Below the pieces are notes generated by a model. The model did no database searches, was not told the origin of the DNA, and worked only from the letters and a program-made list of their open reading frames with translations. A program made the position numbers and the translations under genes. A DNA stretch of 64,000 nt from Sphingobium bisphenolivorans (lineage in GTDB: Bacteria; Pseudomonadota; Alphaproteobacteria; Sphingomonadales; Sphingomonadaceae), in NCBI RefSeq assembly GCF_000412635.1, contig NZ_ASTG01000011.1, forward strand, positions 83,855 through 147,854. Direction: 5' to 3'. This document shows positions 57,541 through 64,000 of the stretch, piece after piece (the stretch's first letter is position 1; every line of letters starts with the position of its first letter).

Positions 57541-58416
57541 ATGCCCCAAACCCTTCTCTCCCTCGTCGCCGCCGAACTCACTGCCGCTGCGGACCCGCGG
57601 GCGGCGGCTATGGCGGGCGCTCTCGCCGCGAAATATCCTGCTGCCTCGCGTGCCGTGCTCTTCTATGGCTCCTGCCTGCGGGAACAGAATCTCGACGGGC
57701 TGATGCTGGACTTCTACCTGATCGTGTCCAACTATCGTGACGCGTACGGCAAGCGTTGGCTAGCCACCGCCAACCGGCTGATTCCGCCCAACGTCTTTCC
57801 GTTCGAACATAATGGGCTGATCGCCAAATATGCGGTGCTGTCGGAGGCTGACTTCGCCCGCCTCAACAGTCCGGCTGCCGACAATGTCTCGGTCTGGGCG
57901 CGCTTTGCCCAACCGGCTCGGCTGCTCTGGGCGGCGGACGATCTTGCTCGCCAGCGCGCCATCGGCGTCGTCGCCAGCGCTACCCCCACCTTGCTCTCGC
58001 TCGCCCGGCCCATGGCGGATCAGCAGGACGCGCTGTCGCTTTGGCGCACGGGCTTCACGCTCACCTATAATGCCGAACTGCGGGCTGAGCGGAAAGGACG
58101 CTCGCTCTCGATCGTGGATGCCGACCCTGATCGTTACCGCCGCTTTGGCGAGGCGGCTCTGGCGCAGGGTCTTCCGCCTTCTCCCGCCGATGCGCCAGCC
58201 CGGTGGCGGCAACTCCAGCGGCGGGGCAAATTTCTGTCCGTCATCCGCCTCGCCAAGGCCAGCTTCACCTACGCAGGCGGAATCGATTATCTTGCCTGGA
58301 AGATAAACCGTCATGCCGGCACCGCGATCGAGATCAGGCCGTGGCAGCGGCGCTGGCCGCTGATCGGCGCGCTTACTCTGCTGCCGCGGCTGTTCCGGGG
58401 TGGTGCGATCCGCTGA
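57541..58416 (+). CDS. Nucleotidyltransferase-like protein, unknown function
   Basis: A 291-residue protein. VLFYGSCLREQNLDGLMLDFYLIV (about residues 39-62) resembles the GS then D-x-D core of the polymerase-beta nucleotidyltransferase fold, but I cannot assign a substrate. The ATG at 57541 has AGCAGGA upstream; earlier in-frame starts at 57523 and within the REPIN block are less likely. Its last 44 bases overlap the 3' end of the convergent histidine kinase gene. It lies near the sphingolipid genes, which may be chance. Confidence 0.6.
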   Translation: MPQTLLSLVAAELTAAADPRAAAMAGALAAKYPAASRAVLFYGSCLREQNLDGLMLDFYLIVSNYRDAYGKRWLATANRLIPPNVFPFEHNGLIAKYAVLSEADFARLNSPAADNVSVWARFAQPARLLWAADDLARQRAIGVVASATPTLLSLARPMADQQDALSLWRTGFTLTYNAELRAERKGRSLSIVDADPDRYRRFGEAALAQGLPPSPADAPARWRQLQRRGKFLSVIRLAKASFTYAGGIDYLAWKINRHAGTAIEIRPWQRRWPLIGALTLLPRLFRGGAIR

Positions 58417-60364
58417 GCGCGCTCGACAAGGCATGGGCGAGGGCGAGCAGGGTATAGGGCTTGCGCAGCACTTCGTGGCCGCCGAAATCGGCGCTCTCCG
58501 CAATGTCGCCCGCATAGCCGGTGACGAACAGCACCGGCAGATGGGCAAAGGCGGCGGGCAGGGTGCGGATCATTTCCGGCCCGGTCATCTCGGGCATCAA
58601 CACGTCGCTCATGATGAGGCCGATGTCGCGATGGCTCATCAGCAGCCTTGCGGCCTTCGACGGATGGTCGCAGGCGACCGGAAGATGGCCCAGTTCGGCC
58701 AGCGCCGCCATCGTCTGGTTGAGCACGCGCGGGTCATCCTCGACCACCAGGATACGCGTGGGCGGATGCATTACCGCCTCGCGCTCGGCGTCCAGCGTGT
58801 CGGCGGGCTCGTCACCCTCCTCGCTGATGCGCCGGGGCAGGTAGATGTGGACGCAGGTGCCTTTGCCGGGCGCGGATTCGATCCGGATTTCGCCGTCGCT
58901 CTGATGCACGAAGCCGAAAATCTGGCTGAGGCCGAGCCCCGTTCCCTTGCCGACCGGCTTGGTGGTGAAGAAGGGTTCGAAAACCCGCGCCAAAACTTCT
59001 GGCGTCATGCCGCAGCCGTCGTCGGCTACGCTCAGCCTCACATATTCGCCCTCTGCGCATTCGCCGATCTCTTGCGCGGCCAGATGGACCTGTCCTGTGC
59101 TGATGGTCAGCCGTCCGCGTCCATCCATCGCGTCGCGCGCGTTGACGCACAGGTTGAGGACAGCATTTTCCATCTGATGCTGATCGACGAAGATGCGCCA
59201 GCCGTTCGCCGCATTCTCGAAATCGACGGTGATCTGGTCGCCGATGGACCGGTCGATCAGTTCGGCAATGCCCGTCACCAGCTTGTCCGGATCGACGGCG
59301 CGGGGCAACAGCGGCTCGGATCGGGCGAAAGCCAGTAGCCGGCGCGTCAGGGCGGAGGCGCGGGTGGCGCCCTCCATCGCATTGTCCAGATGCCGGCTCG
59401 CCTCCTGCGGTTTCAGCCGCAGCTTGCGCTTCGCCAGTTCCAGCCCGCCGACGACCACCGCCAGCATATTGTTGAAGTCGTGGGCGATGCCGCCGGTCAG
59501 CTGCCCGACCGCGTCCATCTTTTGCATCTGGCGCAGATTTTCCTCGACCACCGCCCGCTCGGCGGTTTCCTTCTTCAGCTGTTCATAAGCGCTGGACAGT
59601 TCAGCCGTTCGGGCTGCCACCGCTGCCTCCAGCCGATCGGCGCGCGCTGCTTCATCCTCCGCCTGACGCCCCGCCTTGCGGCGCTCGTTATAGGCGGCGT
59701 TCGCGAGCCATAGCGCGAAGAGCACGCAGACGAGCAGCACCAAGCCGACAAGCCGCGACGTCTTGCCAACCCACTCCGTCCGGTCGCCGGCCAGCGACAC
59801 CGCCAGGCTCCGTTCCCGCAGGCGGGCATTTTCCGCCTGGATCACGCGGTCGAGCAGCAGGTTGATATGCCGTAGATCTTCCGATTTTCCAGCTTGGTGG
59901 AAGCGGGCGAGCGCGGCCATTTTCTGGTCGTAGGTGGTGCGCAGGCCGATTTCGCTCAACGTCTTGCCGCGCTGGGCGAAGGCGGCCTCCAATTCGCGCA
60001 CGTTGGGACGCTGCCACTGGGACTCGCGCGTTACATAGCTCATCTGCTTGAGCTGGCTTGCGGCGGTGCGCCACTGGTCCTGGAACAGCCGCCCGGTATC
60101 GGGGTCGAGACTGATGACGTAGCGGGCGAGCGTCACCTCCGCGCGCGCCGTCTTGGCGTCAAAAGCGCGGGCGAGGGCGATGACTTCCAGGCTGCGGCGT
60201 TGTTCCTGCAGCGCGCGCTCGTGGTCGCGCGAAGCCTTGCCGGCGTTGTAGAGAAGGGCGGCGAGCGATCCGATCAGCAGGATGACCAGCATGGCCGGCA
60301 AGACGCGACGCAAAGCACTTCGCCATCCCGTCGCCGCTTCATCCATGAAATAGCCGTCCATCAT
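58373..60364 (-). CDS. Hybrid sensor histidine kinase
   Basis: A 663-residue membrane kinase. Two helices (about 21-40 and 202-223) flank a periplasmic sensor of about 160 residues with predicted helical content (CHASE3-like; inference). The H box GGIAHDFNNML has the phospho-acceptor H295; the N box VNARDAMDG and G boxes DDGCGM and GTGLGL follow. A C-terminal receiver (about 536-650) has acidic EDD and phospho-acceptor D587 in MSDVLMPEMTG. No separate partner regulator is adjacent. Its 3' end overlaps the convergent nucleotidyltransferase-like gene by 44 bases. Confidence 0.9.
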   Translation of the reverse strand: MMDGYFMDEAATGWRSALRRVLPAMLVILLIGSLAALLYNAGKASRDHERALQEQRRSLEVIALARAFDAKTARAEVTLARYVISLDPDTGRLFQDQWRTAASQLKQMSYVTRESQWQRPNVRELEAAFAQRGKTLSEIGLRTTYDQKMAALARFHQAGKSEDLRHINLLLDRVIQAENARLRERSLAVSLAGDRTEWVGKTSRLVGLVLLVCVLFALWLANAAYNERRKAGRQAEDEAARADRLEAAVAARTAELSSAYEQLKKETAERAVVEENLRQMQKMDAVGQLTGGIAHDFNNMLAVVVGGLELAKRKLRLKPQEASRHLDNAMEGATRASALTRRLLAFARSEPLLPRAVDPDKLVTGIAELIDRSIGDQITVDFENAANGWRIFVDQHQMENAVLNLCVNARDAMDGRGRLTISTGQVHLAAQEIGECAEGEYVRLSVADDGCGMTPEVLARVFEPFFTTKPVGKGTGLGLSQIFGFVHQSDGEIRIESAPGKGTCVHIYLPRRISEEGDEPADTLDAEREAVMHPPTRILVVEDDPRVLNQTMAALAELGHLPVACDHPSKAARLLMSHRDIGLIMSDVLMPEMTGPEMIRTLPAAFAHLPVLFVTGYAGDIAESADFGGHEVLRKPYTLLALAHALSSALSGSHHPGTAAAAE

Positions 60365-60486
60365 CGACAGTTAGACCAGATGAGGAAGCTTAGCGGAGAA
60401 TGACTGCAGGTGAAAGGTTCCGAATTGCGCGGGCACTCCGCCGCAGGACGCAATCGATTGAACCTTTATCAGAGATTAGGACGGGG

Positions 60487-61749
60487 TCAGCCGATGGCGC
60501 CGGTCGCCTTGCCTGCCGCCTCGAACATGCCGATGATCTGGCCTACCTGCTCATCGCTATGCTCAGCGCAAAGCGAACAACGCAGCAGGAATGTTCCCGC
60601 GGGCGTGGCGGGCGGGCGGGCCATGTTGACGTAGAGGCCGAGCTCCAGCAGCGCCTGCCACATGGCGACAGCCTGCGTCTGGTCGGTCAGAATCACGGCG
60701 ATGATCGCCGACTGCGGCGTTTCGGTACCCAGCTTGAAGCCGAGGTCGGTCAGCCCCTTGTGCAGCCGCTGGCTGTTCTTCCACAGATGCGCGCGCTTCT
60801 CGCCAGCGTGCATCAGCTTGCGGATGCTGGTAGCGGCGGTGGCCACGACGCTCGGCGGCAGCGAGGCGGTGAAGACATAGGGGCGGCAGACGAGGCGCAG
60901 CACCTCGAACTTGGGATGGTTGGAGACGCAGAAGCCCCCGACCGTGCCGACCGACTTGGAGAAGGTGCCGACGACGAAATCCACGTCCTTCTCGACGCCC
61001 TGCTCCTCATAGACGCCGCGGCCATTGGCCCCGAAAAAGCCCATGCCATGAGCCTCATCGACCAGGATCATGCAGTTGGGATGCTTGCGCACCGCCGCGA
61101 CCATGTCGGGCAGGGGAGCGACGTCGCCCAGCATCGAATAGACGCCTTCCAGCACCACCAGCTTCTGCGCGTCGGCGGGGAGGCGGCCAAGCCGCTTGTC
61201 CAGATCCTCGACGCTGTTGTGGCGGAAGCGCACGATCTCCGCATCGCCGAGGAAGCAGCCGTCATAGATGGAGGCATGGCTATCGGCGTCCAGCACGACA
61301 TAGTCGCCCTTGCCCGCCAGCGTGGAAATCATGCCCAGATTGGCCTGATAACCCGTCGAAAAGACCATCGCGCCCGACGTGCCGTAAAAATCCTTTAGCG
61401 CGTCCTCGACTTCCTTGTGGCCCTGATAGGTGCCGTTCAGAACCCGGCTGCCGGTCGTGCCGGCGCCGAACTCATCCAGCGCCTTCTTGCCCGCCGCGAC
61501 CACGTCCGGGTCGAAGGTCATGCCCATATAATTATAGGTGCCGAGCAGGATGGTGTCCTTGCCCTTGATCACCGCCTGGGTCGGCGACTTCACCTCATCC
61601 ATCACGATCGCGAAGGGGTCGCGCACGCCGGTCGCCAGCAGCGCCTCGCGCTCGGCGATCAGCGGATCGAACTTCGAGAAAAGATCGCGCGCGTCCGCGA
61701 CTTCGGCAGGGGTGCGGGTGTCGGTCGCGGTTTCGGCAGCGTCGGTCAT
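60487..61749 (-). CDS. spt: Serine palmitoyltransferase (sphingolipid synthesis)
   Basis: PLP enzyme condensing serine with palmitoyl-thioester to make 3-ketosphinganine, the first step to glycosphingolipids that replace lipopolysaccharide in sphingomonads. 420 residues, the length of the Sphingomonas enzyme. K265 in GTFSKSVGTVGG binds PLP; H158 in LDADSHASIYDG stacks on it; LLRCSLCAEH and PPATPAGTFLLR are as in that enzyme, as I recall it. No membrane helix, so it is the soluble homodimeric type. The ATG overlaps the stop of the acyl carrier protein gene. Confidence 0.95.
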   Translation of the reverse strand: MTDAAETATDTRTPAEVADARDLFSKFDPLIAEREALLATGVRDPFAIVMDEVKSPTQAVIKGKDTILLGTYNYMGMTFDPDVVAAGKKALDEFGAGTTGSRVLNGTYQGHKEVEDALKDFYGTSGAMVFSTGYQANLGMISTLAGKGDYVVLDADSHASIYDGCFLGDAEIVRFRHNSVEDLDKRLGRLPADAQKLVVLEGVYSMLGDVAPLPDMVAAVRKHPNCMILVDEAHGMGFFGANGRGVYEEQGVEKDVDFVVGTFSKSVGTVGGFCVSNHPKFEVLRLVCRPYVFTASLPPSVVATAATSIRKLMHAGEKRAHLWKNSQRLHKGLTDLGFKLGTETPQSAIIAVILTDQTQAVAMWQALLELGLYVNMARPPATPAGTFLLRCSLCAEHSDEQVGQIIGMFEAAGKATGAIG

Positions 61750-61994
61750 CAGGCGGCCTTCAGCTTCGCCACGGCATCGACCAGCTGGCCGATCGTCTCG
61801 ATCTCTGCCTGCATGTTCATCGTGATGATGATGTCGAACTCATCCTCGATCGCGGCGACGAAGTCCATCACCGTCAGGCTGTCCCATTCCAGATCACCGG
61901 CGAAGCTCGTCGCTTCGGTGAGTTCGACGCCCTTCTTGTTGAAAGGAGCGATCTGCGCGGCGACGCTGTCGAAAATCTGCTGGCGATCCGTCAT
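61749..61994 (-). CDS. Acyl carrier protein for sphingolipid synthesis
   Basis: An 81-residue acyl carrier protein. The 4'-phosphopantetheine serine is S39 in LEWDSLTVMDF. The overlap with spt (one base shared) indicates that it delivers the acyl group to serine palmitoyltransferase, a pairing known in Sphingomonas and Caulobacter. GAAGAG lies just before the ATG. It differs from housekeeping AcpP by having DSLTVMD rather than DSLDTVE. Confidence 0.92.
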   Translation of the reverse strand: MTDRQQIFDSVAAQIAPFNKKGVELTEATSFAGDLEWDSLTVMDFVAAIEDEFDIIITMNMQAEIETIGQLVDAVAKLKAA

Positions 61995-62005
61995 TATCTC
62001 TTCAG

Positions 62006-62071
62006 TCTTTCCGTGAAAGAACGGCTATTGCCGCCTCAGCCCGCTCTTTGGCAAGGGAATAAGGCGGCAAT
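62006..62071 (-). promoter_or_regulatory. Inverted repeats upstream of acp-spt
   Basis: ATTGCCGCCT (62027-62036) and AGGCGGCAAT (62062-62071) form a perfect 10-bp inverted repeat around a 25-base spacer, ending 33 bases before the ACP start. A second palindrome TCTTTC, CGT, GAAAGA (62006-62020) lies closer. This could be an operator, an attenuator or the terminator of the upstream gene; there is no T-run. Confidence 0.4.
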
Positions 62072-62123
62072 CGGGCATCATCTGGCCTCGATTATGCTGT
62101 GGAGCCGGCGGTGCGCGGCGCCG

Positions 62124-62402
62124 TCAGCGGAAATTGTCGGCGTAAGCCTGAATCTTCAGTGTCTTGGGCGGCGTCGGAATGACCTTGTAGGCGATGCCGT
62201 TCCGATCCGCATAGGCGCGCGCCGCTTCCTCGGAGGGGAAAGTCAGCTTGACCTGGCTCTGCGTGTCGCCCGATCCGGTCCAGCCGGTCAGCGGATCGGC
62301 CTTCCTCGGCTCCGACTGCGCGAAGTCCAGCACCCATTGATTGGTCCGCGCCTTGCCGGATTGCAGGGCGTTCTTCTGGATCTGATAGATTAGCGCGCTC
62401 AC
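62124..62402 (-). CDS. NDUFS4-like (ETC complex I subunit) family protein
   Basis: A 92-residue protein of the ETC complex I subunit region family (NDUFS4-like). Typical features are the IYQIQKNALQSGKARTNQWVLDF start, DPLTGWTGSGDTQSQVKLTF and a C-terminal AYADNFR. It starts at GTG 62402 with GAGGAG upstream; a longer in-frame reading from 62750 overlaps hrpB on the same strand and was rejected. In bacteria it is an accessory subunit of NADH dehydrogenase I. Ends 129 bases before acp. Confidence 0.85.
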   Translation of the reverse strand: MSALIYQIQKNALQSGKARTNQWVLDFAQSEPRKADPLTGWTGSGDTQSQVKLTFPSEEAARAYADRNGIAYKVIPTPPKTLKIQAYADNFR

Positions 62403-62460
62403 GCCGTCGTAACTCCTCAAAGGCAGTGGCGGTTGCGTTGCACCAGCGCGCGGCCGCAAG

Positions 62461-64000
62461 TCAAGGCTTGGCGCGGGCGTCGGCGCGTTTGGTGCGTAAC
62501 GTGGCGCTCGCTCCAGCCGGATCGTCGGGCCAAGGGTGCTTGGGATAGCGCCCGCGCATCTCCTTGGCGACCGCGCTCCAGCTGCCCGCCCAGAAGCCGG
62601 GCAGGTCGCGCGTCGTCTGGATCGGCCGGCCCGCCGGCGAGGTGAGAGACAGCAGCAGCGGGATGCGCTGGCTGCCGACCGTCGGATGCTCGGCAAGGCC
62701 GAACAGCGCCTGTACGCGCAGTTCGACGCGCGGGCCACCCTCGGCCGCATAGTCGATTTCGTGGGTGCTGCCGGCGGGAGAGCGGAAGTCAGGGGGCGCG
62801 AGCCGTTCGATCTGCTGCTTGCCGTCCCAGCCGATCAGCCCGTCCAGCACACCCGACAGTTGCGATCGGTCGATATCGGACAGCCGCCGCTTGCCCGCCA
62901 ATAACGGCGGCAGCCACTCGTCCAGGGTTGTAAGCAGCGCCCCGTCGGAAAGCGCTTCAACGCCTGCGAACGCCGCCCGCATCCGCAGCGAACGGGCTGC
63001 GTCGGACCAAGGCAACAGGTCCAGCCCACCCTGACGCACACCCTCCAACAAAGCCGCACTCACCGCTTCGGGATCGGGCCGGTCGTCGGACCCCGAAGAG
63101 AGCCGCACCGCCCCCAGCCGCCGCTCCCGCAGCGCCTCTATGCCGCCATCGCCGGGGCGGAAGCGCACCGTTCGATGCTCGGCGATGCGATGGCCGAACA
63201 GGCGGATCACCTCCGCTTCGCTGACCGGCGCGGCGGAAAGGATGCGTGCGCCCGCCGCGCTGCCCTGAACCTCTCCCACCGCCAGCCATTCCTCACGCGC
63301 CAGGGAACTAACCGGATCAAGCCGGAAACCACGTCCACCGACACTCGACCAGTTCGCGCCGTCTGCCGACCGCCGCTTTGCCACACGATCCGGGAAGGCG
63401 AGGGCGAGGCAGAGGCCGGTGGCATGTTCCGATGTCGTGGGCGAGTCCGCGCCAGCCGCCAGCCGCGCCCATCTTTTTGCCAAGGCCCGCGCCGCGTCCG
63501 CGCGCTTGCCGCTTTCCCGCCGCCAGCGCAGCCGCCGCTGAGAGAGGTCCACATCCTGCCCGCCGATCCCGCGCTCGCCGAGCAGCACGGCTATCTCAGC
63601 CGCGACCTCCGCCAGCCCCATCTCGCCTGCCCGCACCAGCATATGGCCGATGCGCGGTGCCAGCGGCAGCTTCGCCAGCGCCCGGCCATGCTCGGTGATG
63701 CGCCCATCTTCATCCAGCGCCTCCAGTGCTGTCAGCCGCTTGCGCGCCTCCGCAACAGCAGCGGCCGGCGGCTCGTCCAGCCAGCGCAGGCCCGCCGGGT
63801 CACCCACGCCCCAGAGCGCGCAGTCGAGCAGCAGGCTGGAAAGATCGCTTTCCAAAATCTCCGGCGGGTCGAAGGGCGGCATGCCCGCGGTCGCCGCCGC
63901 CTCCCACAGCCGATAGGCGACGCCCGGCCGCTGTCGCGCCGCGCGTCCTGCCCGCTGCGTCGCCGCCGCCTGGCTCGCCCGCTCGGTCACGAGCCGGGTC
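62461..64000 (-). CDS. hrpB: ATP-dependent helicase HrpB (3' part)
   Basis: C-terminal 513 or so residues of a DEAH-type helicase; the N-terminal helicase domain lies beyond the right edge of the window. Motif VI TQRAGRAARQRPG is followed by HrpB-specific segments: LPLAPRIGHMLVRAGEMG, LGERGI and the C-terminal domain with YAAEGGPRVELRVQALFGLAEHPTVG, SPAGRPIQTTRDLPGFWAGSW and YPKHPWPDDPAGA. RNA processing or rRNA role in bacteria is not established. 58 bases separate it from the NDUFS4-like gene start. Confidence 0.9.
   Translation of the reverse strand, partial: TRLVTERASQAAATQRAGRAARQRPGVAYRLWEAAATAGMPPFDPPEILESDLSSLLLDCALWGVGDPAGLRWLDEPPAAAVAEARKRLTALEALDEDGRITEHGRALAKLPLAPRIGHMLVRAGEMGLAEVAAEIAVLLGERGIGGQDVDLSQRRLRWRRESGKRADAARALAKRWARLAAGADSPTTSEHATGLCLALAFPDRVAKRRSADGANWSSVGGRGFRLDPVSSLAREEWLAVGEVQGSAAGARILSAAPVSEAEVIRLFGHRIAEHRTVRFRPGDGGIEALRERRLGAVRLSSGSDDRPDPEAVSAALLEGVRQGGLDLLPWSDAARSLRMRAAFAGVEALSDGALLTTLDEWLPPLLAGKRRLSDIDRSQLSGVLDGLIGWDGKQQIERLAPPDFRSPAGSTHEIDYAAEGGPRVELRVQALFGLAEHPTVGSQRIPLLLSLTSPAGRPIQTTRDLPGFWAGSWSAVAKEMRGRYPKHPWPDDPAGASATLRTKRADARAKP

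Overview
The window is one continuous piece of a high-GC alphaproteobacterial chromosome, most likely from the Sphingomonadaceae (Sphingobium, Sphingomonas or Novosphingobium type). Evidence for this is a 420-residue soluble serine palmitoyltransferase of the Sphingomonas type next to its own acyl carrier protein, a CcrM-type GANTC methyltransferase, a Tad/Cpa pilus locus, the conserved blocks argS-SPOR-nagZ-scpAB-tatABC and ispH-thrB-rnhA, and scattered short palindromic repeats (REP/REPIN-like). No tRNA, rRNA, CRISPR array, insertion sequence or prophage was seen.

Layout: 1-6.6 kb, ccrM, folP, a lipoprotein gene, an orphan NtrC-family regulator, a 41-residue aa3 cytochrome oxidase subunit IV, two genes that look like the membrane domains of proton-translocating transhydrogenase with both nucleotide-binding domains missing, and an amino-acid racemase. 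6.8-13.9 kb (minus), Tad pilus assembly genes cpaA-cpaB-cpaC-cpaD-cpaE-tadB-tadC, with no cpaF ATPase gene in its usual place. 13.9-19.1 kb, an alpha/beta hydrolase, an FAD oxidoreductase, ispH-thrB-rnhA and a lipoprotein. 19.3-25.7 kb, argS to tatC. 25.7-30 kb, an entericidin-like lipoprotein, a candidate small RNA, a SleB-type hydrolase, a cysteine synthase and two membrane proteins. 30.2-48.8 kb, a complete division and cell wall cluster from mraZ to ftsZ, ending in a strong terminator. 48.9-57.4 kb, a TPR-SPOR protein, a dGTPase, a tandem glycine riboswitch and the glycine cleavage genes gcvT-gcvH-gcvPA-gcvPB plus a methyltransferase. 57.5-64 kb, a nucleotidyltransferase-like gene, a hybrid histidine kinase, the sphingolipid genes acp-spt, an NDUFS4-like respiratory subunit and the 3' part of hrpB.

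Most genes sit in tightly packed operons with ATGA or GTGA overlaps. The most unusual items are the nucleotide-binding-domain-less transhydrogenase pair (4972-5903), a minus-strand RNA with two C-rich loops (about 25992-26095), REP-like palindromes read in frame inside murD and a membrane protein gene, a 10-codon minicistron that exactly bridges murC and murB, and an inverted repeat just upstream of the sphingolipid acp-spt operon. All family assignments are from reading the translated sequence by eye; no database search was run.
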